From Alphaproteobacteria bacterium (GTDB taxonomy: Bacteria > Pseudomonadota > Alphaproteobacteria > Rhizobiales > Rhizobiaceae): a DNA stretch of 64,000 nucleotides. Numbering within the stretch: position 1 is the stretch's first letter; every line of letters starts with the position of its first letter. Where the stretch lies: NCBI GenBank assembly GCA_024742485.1, contig JANSYK010000001.1, forward strand, positions 1,860,001-1,924,000, written 5' to 3'. Shown here piece by piece: positions 53,909 through 62,585 of this stretch. A program made the translations under genes and the position numbers. Under the pieces are notes generated by a model that was given only the letters and a program-made list of their open reading frames with translations, was not told the DNA's origin and made no database searches.

Positions 53909-54736
53909 TCAGCCCTTGACGGCGCCCGCTGTCATGCCGGCGATAATCTGACGTGCGGCAAAGAATGTGAAAAGCAGTGGCGGGATGACAATCAGCGTTC
54001 CCATCGCCATGATCCGCCCCCATTCGACGCCGGTATCGGTGATGAATCCAGCGGCACCGACCGGCAGGGTTCGCGTGGTGCGCCCGGTCAACAGCAGCGC
54101 CAGGATGAACTCGTTCCAGGCAATACGGAATGTGAAGATCGCCGCCACGGCGTAGCCCGATTTCATCAGGGGCAACAGGACACGGAAGAAAACCTGCAGC
54201 GAGGTGGCGCCATCGACAATGGCAGCCTCCTCGAGTTCAACCGGAATTTGTTTGTAAAACCCGAACAGCAGCCATATCGCGAAGGGCAGGTTCAGCGCCG
54301 TGTAGAAGAAGGTCAGAACCGCCAGGTCGCTCTTGACGCCCGAAAATGTGACAAACGCGAAGGCCGGAACGGCCAGAACCGCCGGCGGAACCATGCGCAC
54401 CAGCAAGGTGGAATTGGCCATCAGCGTACGACCGCGAAAGTCCGTCCGGGCCAGCGCATAGGCACAGAAGCCGCCCAGCAGCAAGGTGATCGCGGTCGAG
54501 GCGGCACCGACAATGACCGAGTTGGTCAGATATCTGTCAAACTTTCCACGGGTGACGATGTACTGATAATTCTCCAGCGTCGGCGCGAAGAAAAACCACA
54601 ACGGCTTGCCATCCTGTACCAGCACATCGTCCTTGAACGAGGTCGCAATCATCACCCAGATCGGGGCAAGCGCCAGCAACGCCAGGAAGATCAGCGCCAG
54701 ATAGTGCCACAATTGGCGAACGAAACCGTCATTCAT
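53909..54736 (-). CDS. Sugar ABC transporter permease, MalG type
   Basis: 275 residues with six membrane spans. The MalG signature is LEEAAIVDGATSLQVFFRVLLPLMKSG (~150-175), the EAA loop that docks on the ATPase. It is last in the operon ATPase, receptor, MalF, MalG, nine bases after the MalF gene. It forms the membrane heterodimer with 54746-55678. Confidence 0.9.
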   Translation of the reverse strand: MNDGFVRQLWHYLALIFLALLALAPIWVMIATSFKDDVLVQDGKPLWFFFAPTLENYQYIVTRGKFDRYLTNSVIVGAASTAITLLLGGFCAYALARTDFRGRTLMANSTLLVRMVPPAVLAVPAFAFVTFSGVKSDLAVLTFFYTALNLPFAIWLLFGFYKQIPVELEEAAIVDGATSLQVFFRVLLPLMKSGYAVAAIFTFRIAWNEFILALLLTGRTTRTLPVGAAGFITDTGVEWGRIMAMGTLIVIPPLLFTFFAARQIIAGMTAGAVKG

Positions 54737-54745
54737 GATGTCGAC

Positions 54746-55678
54746 TCACACATCGGATTTGCTCTTCATCGGGTTCGCCATGGTCAGGATGACAGTGCTG
54801 ATGCCGAAGACAATGGCGATCAGCAGAACCGAGATGGCCGACGCATAGCCCAGTTGCTGTGTATCGAAGGCCCGGTTGTAGATGTGCAGCGACAGCAGCT
54901 CGGTCGATCGGCCAGGTCCGCCGCCGGTCATGATCAACATCACTTCCAGTCCCCTGAACACATCGATCAAGCGCATCAGCAGGGCAATCACCAGGATCGA
55001 CTTGATCATCGGCAGCTTGACCAGAAAGATCTGCTGATACCAGTTGGCTCCGTCAATCGTTGACGCCTCGACCACCTCGGACGGCAGAGCCTGAAGACCG
55101 GCGATGACAATGATGAAGATGAACGGTGTCCACTGCCAGATATCGGTAAAGACAATGGCGAAAAACGCCAGCTGCGGATCGCCGAGCCAGACTTGCGGCT
55201 CGATACCGAACCAGACGCCAAGATAATAATTGATCCAGCCGATGCGGGCATCGAACAGGTAACGCCAGATCAGGCCCACCACGACCGGCGAGACCATCAA
55301 CGGAAGAATGAAGATGGTCCGGAAGATGGACGCACCGCGGATCGGTTTTTCAAGCAGCAGCGCCAGGGCAACGCCCAGGGTCATTTCAATGGTGATCGTC
55401 CAGAAGCCGAAGCGGATGGTCACCCACAACACCTCCCAGACCTGCGGATCGGCAACCATTCGGACAAAGTGGTCAAAGGAAACGAAAGGTGCATCCGCCA
55501 GTTTCCGCCCGATTTCCCAGTCATAGAACGACAGGTAGAACGCCATGACGACCGGGTAGAGCAGTCCGCCCATCATCACCACGATGGCCGGCATGATGAA
55601 CGCGTAGGGCGTAAAGGCCCCCGGCTCAAATCGTGGTTTCTGGCTGATCTCTGACATGGGTGCCGTTTGCATGTTCAC
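54746..55678 (-). CDS. Sugar ABC transporter permease, MalF type
   Basis: 310 residues, six membrane spans. The EAA loop is LPSEVVEASTIDGANWYQQIFLVKLPMIKS (~200-230). The start is taken at 55678, but an in-frame ATG at 55657 is possible; neither has a strong ribosome site. The gap to the receptor gene upstream contains the hairpin at 55691-55717. Pairs with the MalG-type permease that follows. Confidence 0.88.
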   Translation of the reverse strand: MNMQTAPMSEISQKPRFEPGAFTPYAFIMPAIVVMMGGLLYPVVMAFYLSFYDWEIGRKLADAPFVSFDHFVRMVADPQVWEVLWVTIRFGFWTITIEMTLGVALALLLEKPIRGASIFRTIFILPLMVSPVVVGLIWRYLFDARIGWINYYLGVWFGIEPQVWLGDPQLAFFAIVFTDIWQWTPFIFIIVIAGLQALPSEVVEASTIDGANWYQQIFLVKLPMIKSILVIALLMRLIDVFRGLEVMLIMTGGGPGRSTELLSLHIYNRAFDTQQLGYASAISVLLIAIVFGISTVILTMANPMKSKSDV

Positions 55679-55690
55679 GCTGGAAAGGAG

Positions 55691-55717
55691 GGGCGGAGAC
55701 CGTCAAGGTCTCCGCCC
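55691..55717 (-). terminator. Perfect 11-bp hairpin between sugar receptor and permease genes
   Basis: Arms GGGCGGAGACC and GGTCTCCGCCC with a 5-base loop, 11 bases after the receptor stop and before the MalF start. Third case in the window of such a hairpin directly after a receptor gene. Confidence 0.7.
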
Positions 55718-55727
55718 GTTTCGCTCA

Positions 55728-57047
55728 TTACTGCCAGACGTAGTAGCCTTCGCGTTCCATGATCGCGCGGGCTTTCTCATTGGCTGCATCCATGATTGGC
55801 TGGATCGGCTTGTCCGTGGTGATCACCTCGGTCAGCGCCTGTCCCAGAACGTCGATGTTCAACTCGTTCCACTCGGGGATAAGCGGGCGCCAGTCCGGAT
55901 CGGCACAGGGAAGCTGCTCGGCCACAACGGAATACTCATCGAACTTGTCGGCATTGTTCTGCAGCGTCGAAATGCGAACCGGATCACCACCCAGCTCGAC
56001 CATGCGCTGATCGCCCTTTTTGGAGGTGATGTACTGCAGGAACAGGAACGCTGCTTCCTTGTTGGGCGCATTGGCCGGAATACCGGCAGCGAAACCGCCC
56101 GTTTCCGATCCGCACCGCGAACCGACCGGATGAAGCGCATACCCGACTTTTCCGTCGATCTTTGACAGTTTCGGATCGCGCGACATGGCAGCGATCTTCA
56201 ACGTATCCAGATGCATGGCGGCTTCGCCCTGAAGGAAGGCAGCGGCGGCTTCACCAAATCCGAACGTCGGAATGCCCTTCGGTCCGGTTTGCGCCACTTC
56301 GCGCAGAACCTGTGCAGCCTCAACGGCTTCCGGTGAATTGATGACCGGATTCCAGTTCTCATCGAAGATCTTGCCACCCAGCGGAGCCAGATGCAGCAGC
56401 CATGCCGCAGTGACCTGGTGGCCGGTCTTGCCGCGCGAGGTCAAGGCAGGAATGCCGGCCTCGTGCAGTTTTGCCATCACGTCCCGCAACTCGTCATAGG
56501 TCTTCGGAACTTCCAGACCCTGCTCCTCGAAAATGTCCTTCCGGTAGGCAAGGATCGATGTTTCAGCGCCAAACGGAACACCATACATGGCGCCGGATTT
56601 GCCGGGCATATACCCCTTGGTTCCGCCAACAACGCCACCATTTTGCAGATAGGCATCGGCAACGTCGTTGAGGTCATAGGACGGATCGACAAGCGAACCG
56701 CTGGTGTAGAATTGCGACAGCGGCGTCAGCAGACCCTTGGAAACATATTCGCCTTTCCACATCACAACCCAGGAGACGACGTCATATTCGCCTTCGTCCT
56801 TCGACATCTCCAGCAATTGCCGGTCGCGAAGCTTGAGATATTGCAGAGCATCGATTTCAACCTCGATCCCGGTCTCTTCGGTGAACTCGGCCACCAGCTC
56901 CTCGGCCTTCTTGAAATGGCTCAGTGCCGGCCAGGATACGACGATGGTCGTTCCGCGATACTTCTCATAGGGATCGGCGACTGCCAGTCCGGTCGTCAGG
57001 GCAAGCGCGCCTGCGGCGAGCAATCCCTTTGCAATAAGTCCCTTCAT
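55728..57047 (-). CDS. Sugar ABC transporter substrate-binding protein
   Basis: 439 residues from the ATG at 57047 with a GGAGGAAAAGG ribosome site; an in-frame extension to 57203 runs into the ATPase gene. The signal peptide is KGLIAKGLLAAGALALTTGLAVA. A family 1 solute-binding fold follows (VVSWPALSHFKKAEELVAEF, DVVSWVVMWKGEYV, YGVPFGAETSILAYRKDIFEE). The class imports oligosaccharides, polyols or glycosyl compounds. The hairpin after the gene may raise its mRNA level. The whole operon is likely under the divergent LacI protein. Confidence 0.9.
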   Translation of the reverse strand: MKGLIAKGLLAAGALALTTGLAVADPYEKYRGTTIVVSWPALSHFKKAEELVAEFTEETGIEVEIDALQYLKLRDRQLLEMSKDEGEYDVVSWVVMWKGEYVSKGLLTPLSQFYTSGSLVDPSYDLNDVADAYLQNGGVVGGTKGYMPGKSGAMYGVPFGAETSILAYRKDIFEEQGLEVPKTYDELRDVMAKLHEAGIPALTSRGKTGHQVTAAWLLHLAPLGGKIFDENWNPVINSPEAVEAAQVLREVAQTGPKGIPTFGFGEAAAAFLQGEAAMHLDTLKIAAMSRDPKLSKIDGKVGYALHPVGSRCGSETGGFAAGIPANAPNKEAAFLFLQYITSKKGDQRMVELGGDPVRISTLQNNADKFDEYSVVAEQLPCADPDWRPLIPEWNELNIDVLGQALTEVITTDKPIQPIMDAANEKARAIMEREGYYVWQ

Positions 57048-57135
57048 CCTTTTCCTCCTTTGGATGCTTTTTGACCCGGCACACTGTGCCGCGATGGATG
57101 TGCAGGGATGTCCTGCACGGCATGTGAGAGCGCCC

Positions 57136-58224
57136 CTACAAGGCGGCCCCCGTTTCTGGATCGAACAGATACAAGCGCGACGTATCGAAATAGTACCGGC
57201 CATCCGACAGCAGATCGGCCTCGGGACCGACTTCCACGGCGGCGGTCAAGGACGCACCGCCGAGCTCCGCCGCCAGATACTGGCTGGAGCCGATATATTC
57301 GGCCACCTTCACCGTAAGCTCCACGGGCGCAAAATCCTGCGTGCGTGCCTCGGCGGAAAAATGCTCCGGTCGCAAGCCAAGTGTCACCACCTTTGCGCCG
57401 GAGGCCTGGGCTTGCTGCTTCAACCGGTCCGGCAAGGGCAGTTCGAACCCCTGCCCCTTTACCTTCAACTGACCGGCCTCTTCATGAAGTTCTGCCGGGA
57501 CCAGCGTCATCGAAGGCGAGCCGATGAAGGTCGCCACGAACGTGTTGACCGGCGTGTTGTAAACGTCCTTCGGACTGCCGACCTGCTGCACCACCCCATC
57601 CTTCATGATCACGATCCGGTCGGCCATGGTCATGGCCTCGATCTGATCGTGGGTCACATAGATCATCGTGCGGTCGAGTTTCTTGTGAAGCAGCGCCAGC
57701 TCGGTGCGCATCGAGGCGCGCAGCTTGGCGTCCAGGTTCGACAGCGGTTCGTCAAAGAGGAAACAATAGGCATCGCGAACGATCGAACGACCCATGGCCA
57801 CCCTTTGCCTTTGTCCACCGGACAGGTCCCTGGGCTTACGGTCCAGATAGGGTGTCAGTTCGAGCATGTCCGCGGCCAGCTTGACGCGGGAAGCAATCTC
57901 CGATTTGTCCGTGCCCGCCAATCGCAGGGCAAACGACATATTGTCGGCGACATTCATATGCGGATAAAGCGCGTAGGACTGGAAAACCATGGCGATGTCG
58001 CGGGCCTTCGGCCGTTCCCAGGTAACGTCACGCCCGGCAATGAATATCTGCCCGCCCGTGACCTTCTCCAGTCCCGCGATCATTCTCAATGTTGTCGATT
58101 TGCCGCATCCTGACGGGCCGACAAAAACGACAAATTCGCCCTCTTCGATCTGCAGATTGAGATCCGGAATGATGTTGACGGTGCCATAGGACTTGGACAC
58201 ATTTTTGAGGACAACACCTGTCAT
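57136..58224 (-). CDS. Sugar ABC transporter ATP-binding protein, UgpC/MalK type
   Basis: 362 residues. Walker A GPSGCGKSTTLRMIAG (~36), Q-loop MVFQSYALYPHM, signature LSGGQRQRVAMGRSI, Walker B FLFDEPLSNLDAKLR and switch His in YVTHDQIEAMTMADR. The C-terminal ~110 residues form the MalK-type regulatory OB domain (LGLRPEHFS, VAEYIGSSQYLAAEL). It is the first gene of the importer operon, 66 bases or more upstream of the receptor, and starts opposite the LacI gene. Confidence 0.93.
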   Translation of the reverse strand: MTGVVLKNVSKSYGTVNIIPDLNLQIEEGEFVVFVGPSGCGKSTTLRMIAGLEKVTGGQIFIAGRDVTWERPKARDIAMVFQSYALYPHMNVADNMSFALRLAGTDKSEIASRVKLAADMLELTPYLDRKPRDLSGGQRQRVAMGRSIVRDAYCFLFDEPLSNLDAKLRASMRTELALLHKKLDRTMIYVTHDQIEAMTMADRIVIMKDGVVQQVGSPKDVYNTPVNTFVATFIGSPSMTLVPAELHEEAGQLKVKGQGFELPLPDRLKQQAQASGAKVVTLGLRPEHFSAEARTQDFAPVELTVKVAEYIGSSQYLAAELGGASLTAAVEVGPEADLLSDGRYYFDTSRLYLFDPETGAAL

Positions 58225-58335
58225 GACAGATTAGGACCGCGCATTTTCTTTCCTCCGTCCCGCAACAGATCAGTGAATTCATGACCCGCAGATGTCGGGC
58301 AATTGCGCTGAAAAGCGGTCACATTCCTCACCTTA

Positions 58336-58349
58336 TGTTACCGATAACG
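58336..58349. promoter_or_regulatory. LacI-type operator in the divergent promoter
   Basis: TGTTACCGATAACG is an imperfect palindrome with central CG matching the T-G-x-x-A-x-C-G-x-T LacI-family pattern. It lies between the divergent ATPase gene and the LacI-family regulator. Confidence 0.55.
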
Positions 58350-58382
58350 CAAATTCTATACAACGCCACACGGTTAATCTAG

Positions 58383-58405
58383 TGTTAGACTGTCGGACGC
58401 TAACA
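58383..58405. promoter_or_regulatory. Second inverted repeat before lacI-type gene
   Basis: TGTTAG and CTAACA arms separated by 11 bases, ending about 15 bases before the TTG start of the regulator. It shares the GTTA/TAAC half-sites with 58336 and may be a second operator or part of a looped complex. Confidence 0.4.
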
Positions 58406-58420
58406 TTAAGGAGCCTGTCC

Positions 58421-59425
58421 TTGTCCAGAAAAGGCCGCCGCCGAACGATGAAAGATGTCGCGATCGCGGCAAATGTCTCCGAGATGACTGTCTCGCGGGT
58501 ACTGCGCGACAAGGGTCCGATCTCGGATGACACCCGAAAGCGAGTGCTCGGCATGGTCGACACGCTCGGCTATGTACAAAACCGGTTGGCCGGTTCACTC
58601 GCAACGTCCCGATCCAACCAGGTCGCGGTCATCATCCCGTCTCTGGTCAGCAATATCTTCACCGAGGTGATGAGCGGCATCACCGTCGCGCTGGAAAAGG
58701 CCAGCTACAACGCCGTTGTCGGCATCTCCGACTACAGCCTGGAAAAGGAGGAAGCGCTGGTCAGTTCGATGCTGTCGTGGCGGCCGGCGGGTATCATTGT
58801 CTCCAATCTGCGACACACACAGAAAACCAACAACATCCTTGCCAATGCCGACATCCCGGTGATTGAAATGATGAATGTCACGCCGGACCCGATTGATGTC
58901 TGTGTCGGTCTCGACCAGTCAAGGGCCGGGCGCACGATCGCCAATCACATGCTTTCCAGAGGATACCGCCGATTTGGCTATGTCGGTTGGAATGTTTGGG
59001 ACCATGCAGCCGCGCAACGCTTTGACGCGATCAAGCAAAGGATTGAAAGCCGCAATCTTTCCATCGTTGCACCGGACCTTTTTGACAGCCCGCCCGATTT
59101 CGCCGCCGGGAAAAACGGGCTCAAAAAACTTCTTGAAATGGCGCCGGACGTCGACGCCGTTTTCTTCTCGAACGACACGGCGGCCACCGGTGGCATGATT
59201 CACTGTATAGAAAACGGCATCAGCATTCCCGATCAATTGGCGCTGGCTGGTTTCAGCGGATTGGAAACCGGACAGAACATGCCATTGAAACTCACAACGA
59301 TCAAAACGCAGCGCTATGACATCGGACGCGTTTCCGCCCGCAACATCCTCAACCGACTGGCCGGCCAGACCTCACAAAAGGTCGTCGAACTCGAAACCGA
59401 GTTGATCAAAGGGGAGACGTCATGA
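58421..59425 (+). CDS. LacI-family transcriptional regulator
   Basis: 334 residues from a TTG at 58421 (TAAGGAG eight bases upstream); the ATG ten codons later is the alternative, and the long frame from 58292 would cover the operators. The helix-turn-helix is TMKDVAIAANVSEMTVSRVL. The periplasmic-binding-like effector domain follows (VAVIIPSLVSNIFTEVMSGI ... DAVFFSNDTAATGGMIHC). GntR/GntK-like members of LacI share the KGPIS and NRLAGSL sequence. Divergent from the sugar ABC operon it probably represses, it also borders the amidase-DUF1116 genes. Confidence 0.92.
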   Translation: MSRKGRRRTMKDVAIAANVSEMTVSRVLRDKGPISDDTRKRVLGMVDTLGYVQNRLAGSLATSRSNQVAVIIPSLVSNIFTEVMSGITVALEKASYNAVVGISDYSLEKEEALVSSMLSWRPAGIIVSNLRHTQKTNNILANADIPVIEMMNVTPDPIDVCVGLDQSRAGRTIANHMLSRGYRRFGYVGWNVWDHAAAQRFDAIKQRIESRNLSIVAPDLFDSPPDFAAGKNGLKKLLEMAPDVDAVFFSNDTAATGGMIHCIENGISIPDQLALAGFSGLETGQNMPLKLTTIKTQRYDIGRVSARNILNRLAGQTSQKVVELETELIKGETS

Positions 59426-59447
59426 ACCCGAACAAGGCCTGTCTAAA

Positions 59448-60770
59448 TCAGATGAATTCCCGCAGCTGGCGATGCATCCACGCAACCGCCGCCAGCAGCC
59501 GGTCATCGTTGCCAAGCGGACCAACGGCCTGCACAGACAGCGGCAGGCCCTTCGGGCCACGACCGGCCGGAATGGACACACAGGGCACCTGCAACAGCGT
59601 CCATCCGCGACTGTAGAGTGGATCGCCGGTTGCGCTCAGTCCTTCCGGCGCCTCGCCAGGTGCGGACGGTGCCAGGATCACATCGACATCAAGAAACAGC
59701 GTTTCCAATTGGCGCATGGCGCGGGAGCGCTCCGCAAGCGCATTCAGATACATGTCTCGCGTCACCGCAAGGCCCGTTTCGACCAGATCGCAAAACTGCG
59801 GGCTGATCCGGTCGCGATACCGGCTGTATTCGAATATTCGTGATCGCGCCGCTTCAAAGGCCATCACCGTGGCCTGGTGTTCTGTCAGCCGATCGAAAAC
59901 CTCCGGATGGGTCAGTTCCCCGACATCGGCACTCCGGGCGGCAAAGTGATCCAGCGCCCTTTGGCACACATCGCGCATCTCGATCGATCCGTCCCACCAG
60001 TGCGGTCCGCGCATCAGCGCGATGCGCGGTGGCGTCTCGTCGAAATCAGGTGGAACGCGATCGCTGCGACCGCAAAGAACCGAGCGCGCCAGAACCAGGT
60101 CTTCAACCTCGCGGGCAAGCAGGCCAAGCGTATCGAGGCTGGGCGCCAATCCCATCACACCCTGCAGGTCGAATGCTCCATGGCTGGCCTTGTAGCCGAG
60201 CACTCCGCAATAGGCCGCCGGCCGGATAAGCGAGGCGGCGGTTTGCGATCCGAACGCCAGCGGCACCATACGGTCGGCAACTGACGCGGCGGAGCCGCTG
60301 GACGACCCGCCCGGCGTGTGGTCGCGATTGTGCGGGTTGGCCGTAACACCCGGATGAAAATAGGCAAATTCTGTCGTCACGGTCTTGCCGACGGCGATCG
60401 CACCGGCGCGTTGAAACTGTTCCACACAACTGGCATTGCGTGGCGGCTGGTGCCCTTCATAGATCGGCGATCCCCAGCCCGTCGCGAAATCGACCGTATC
60501 AATGATATCCTTGATCGCAAAGGGCACGCCGTGTAGCGGCCCGGCCGTTTCACTGCGGTCTGCCGCCCGCGCTGAGGCCAGCGCGCGATCCGCATCGAAT
60601 TCAATGAAGGCTCCAATTTCCAGATCGCGCTCGGTGATGCGGGCAATACACGCCTCCATCACCGCCTCGGCCGATGTTTCCCCCGCCGCAATGCGGCGGG
60701 CAATTTCGGCCGCACCCAATGTGTTCAGACCGGGTACCAAATCAACGCTCTCCGAGTTCAGCCATCGCAT
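59448..60770 (-). CDS. Amidase-signature enzyme
   Basis: 440 residues from the ATG at 60770, which overlaps the previous gene by 29 bases. A TTG at 60740 with GGAGAG upstream, just after that gene's TGA, is an equally good start. The catalytic Lys is in PFAIKDIIDTVDFATGWGSP, the cis-Ser in TPGGSSSGSAASVADRM and the nucleophile Ser in GSQTAASLIRPAAYCGVLGY (the usual GS.T.GS.R has an Ala before the Ser). It acts on an amide or carbamate. Tight linkage to the DUF1116 protein suggests a shared pathway. Converges with the LacI gene. Confidence 0.88.
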   Translation of the reverse strand: MRWLNSESVDLVPGLNTLGAAEIARRIAAGETSAEAVMEACIARITERDLEIGAFIEFDADRALASARAADRSETAGPLHGVPFAIKDIIDTVDFATGWGSPIYEGHQPPRNASCVEQFQRAGAIAVGKTVTTEFAYFHPGVTANPHNRDHTPGGSSSGSAASVADRMVPLAFGSQTAASLIRPAAYCGVLGYKASHGAFDLQGVMGLAPSLDTLGLLAREVEDLVLARSVLCGRSDRVPPDFDETPPRIALMRGPHWWDGSIEMRDVCQRALDHFAARSADVGELTHPEVFDRLTEHQATVMAFEAARSRIFEYSRYRDRISPQFCDLVETGLAVTRDMYLNALAERSRAMRQLETLFLDVDVILAPSAPGEAPEGLSATGDPLYSRGWTLLQVPCVSIPAGRGPKGLPLSVQAVGPLGNDDRLLAAVAWMHRQLREFI

Positions 60771-61947
60771 CGGCAAACGGCGTGACAGGCATATCGTAGA
60801 TGCCGCCACCCAGCCGGCCCTTTTCACCGTTCCTGTCGAGGATGCCAAGGCCGATCATCGGACCCGAATTCAGCGTCATGACAGAACGGGCCGTCAGACC
60901 AAGATTGACGTCGAGCGAACGAAAATAGGGATGCGACCCGATGGACAGTCCGGTCAGGCGTGCCTCGCTATTGTCTGGAAGGTAGGTGCCAAGCCCGTCC
61001 CGCTGTGCGGGCGAAAGATTGATGGCCATTGCGCCAAGACCGAACCCTTCGACAACGGCGCTGTCGCCGATGGCGCCCAGTGCCCGATCCGCCGGCAGAT
61101 CCACATCGAATTGACCGACTGGGGGCGTTGCCGGTGTCGTAAACCATCGACCCGGACAGCCCGACACCTGTATTCCAGCTTCGACACCGTTTGCGCCTGC
61201 TGCGGTGACGAGGCTCGAGCCCTCGACACCCGATGCCAGGATCATCAGGCACTTTGTTGCCGCCATCCAGAGGTTGAGAAAGAGGCTTGGCGACGATGCC
61301 ATGAAGTCTAACGCCTCTTCATCCTGGATGCCACCGGGTGTGCGATCCTCGAGTTCGGCGATCAGCGCCTTGGTGGAAACGATCGTTCGCCCATGGCAGT
61401 CGTCGCCATTGGCCAGTCCGATCACCGCCAGCGGAATGAGCGCCATGCCTTCCGCAAGGCCCTTGTCCAGGATTGAGCAAAATGGACCGTTCAGCCAGCG
61501 AATATGATCCAGCACCGCCTGCGACCGCAGACCGAGACGCATCGCCGGCCGCGCACCACCATTGATCGGTGCAAAGACCCGCACCTCGCCGCGATGAGCA
61601 TCGTATATACCGTGCAGCGGCATGGAGGCGCTGACCACGGCTGCCAGCGGCGTGACCACATTGTGGTCCTGTGCCGGTTTCAGCAGGATTTCACCGGCAC
61701 GGATCATCGCTTCGGCCGTTTCGAAATCGCGTGCAAGACCCTCATAGACCGCTGCAACACAGGCTGAATTCATGATCGGCCGGCTAATCACATCAACCGT
61801 GCGGAACGGCGGGCCGGCGTGCAGCAGGACATTTTCATCCAGTCGCAACGCCTCGGCCGCCGTGTCGAAACCGTTCCAGACGGGCTGCGTGACCACCGCC
61901 CTGTCATAGGCCAGTTGATCTGCCGGATGAACAAACTGCGGCGTCAT
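60742..61947 (-). CDS. DUF1116 family protein (YlbE/AllG-like)
   Basis: 401 residues. I recognise DUF1116 from FAPINGGARPAMRLGLRSQ, ANGDDCHGRT, FLNLWMAATKCLMILASGVEGSSLVTAAGANGVEAGIQVSG and GRWFTTPA. E. coli YlbE (AllG) is a member, reported as part of the oxamate carbamoyltransferase encoded with FdrA and YlbF. Neither partner is seen in this window, and the protein lies instead between an amidase and two unknown paralogues. A carbamoyl- or amide-transfer role linked to C-N bond breakdown is plausible, but the missing FdrA is a real difference. Confidence 0.75.
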   Translation of the reverse strand: MTPQFVHPADQLAYDRAVVTQPVWNGFDTAAEALRLDENVLLHAGPPFRTVDVISRPIMNSACVAAVYEGLARDFETAEAMIRAGEILLKPAQDHNVVTPLAAVVSASMPLHGIYDAHRGEVRVFAPINGGARPAMRLGLRSQAVLDHIRWLNGPFCSILDKGLAEGMALIPLAVIGLANGDDCHGRTIVSTKALIAELEDRTPGGIQDEEALDFMASSPSLFLNLWMAATKCLMILASGVEGSSLVTAAGANGVEAGIQVSGCPGRWFTTPATPPVGQFDVDLPADRALGAIGDSAVVEGFGLGAMAINLSPAQRDGLGTYLPDNSEARLTGLSIGSHPYFRSLDVNLGLTARSVMTLNSGPMIGLGILDRNGEKGRLGGGIYDMPVTPFADAMAELGER

Positions 61948-61949
61948 GG

Positions 61950-62573
61950 CTATGCCTCCGGCGGTATGACCCAGGTTTCGGAAAAATAGAGAAACGCGGT
62001 GGTTGTTTCCATTCCCGCCTGAACCCGCCTTCCGACGGTGCCGGGTAGTGATCGGCCATTGACCAGAATCTGTGCGGATCTTGCCGGGATCAGCAAGGTC
62101 GACATCGTATGCTCACCGGTTCCCACTTGCTCGGGTGTCAGTTCCAGTGCCCGTGGTGCTTCCAGATCCTCCCAGACCAGTTCGACCGCCAGTCCCTCGC
62201 CGGCTATTCGCTCCGTATAGCGGTGTCCGTGCGGATCACCCGATGAATGGACAGACTGCGCCAGAACATGCGGCAGATGGGCGAATGCCGGAGCATTGGC
62301 AAAAGCCGCCAATTTGCCGATGAAGTTCTTCATCAGGAAGTCTGCAAGATCGCGATTGTCGCTCATCAGCAGATTCGGCGCGTCCGACGTTCCTTCGACG
62401 TCTTCCGGCCGGCCGTATAGAAGCAGGACCTGACCCTGGCCGACCGGCGACCACGCCACCCGGAAGAACAGCGCCATGGCGGCAAAGCCATCATCGGCGT
62501 TCTTCAGCAAAATGCCCGGATTTTCGCCGGTCCAGTCGACAACGCCCGGTGTGATCGGTTCAGGCAATGGCAT
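61950..62573 (-). CDS. Uncharacterised protein, paralogue 1 of a tandem pair
   Basis: 207 residues with no signal peptide, membrane span or recognised domain. It is an end-to-end relative of the next gene (62586): both open with VDW-S/T-GENPGI, share ALFFRV, NLLMSDN/NFLMTDN, a G-x-x-x-x-RYTE/RYSE segment, VW-x-D, TPE, and end in VNGRSLPG/VNGTRLSG and FSETWV.P. The alternating hydrophobic strands suggest an all-beta fold. It starts 12 bases after paralogue 2 and ends two bases before the DUF1116 ATG, so it belongs to one operon with the Rieske oxygenase. Function is unknown. Confidence 0.7.
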   Translation of the reverse strand: MPLPEPITPGVVDWTGENPGILLKNADDGFAAMALFFRVAWSPVGQGQVLLLYGRPEDVEGTSDAPNLLMSDNRDLADFLMKNFIGKLAAFANAPAFAHLPHVLAQSVHSSGDPHGHRYTERIAGEGLAVELVWEDLEAPRALELTPEQVGTGEHTMSTLLIPARSAQILVNGRSLPGTVGRRVQAGMETTTAFLYFSETWVIPPEA

Positions 62574-62585
62574 TGGTGTGCTCCA

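Noticed and set aside
53813-55063. Plus-strand frame of 416 codons opposite the MalG/MalF genes
   Set aside because: Composed of Gln/Arg/Asp-rich low-information sequence antisense to well-recognised permeases.
57064-58113. Plus-strand frame of 349 codons opposite the MalK-type ATPase
   Set aside because: Antisense to an unambiguous ATPase and lacking any domain.
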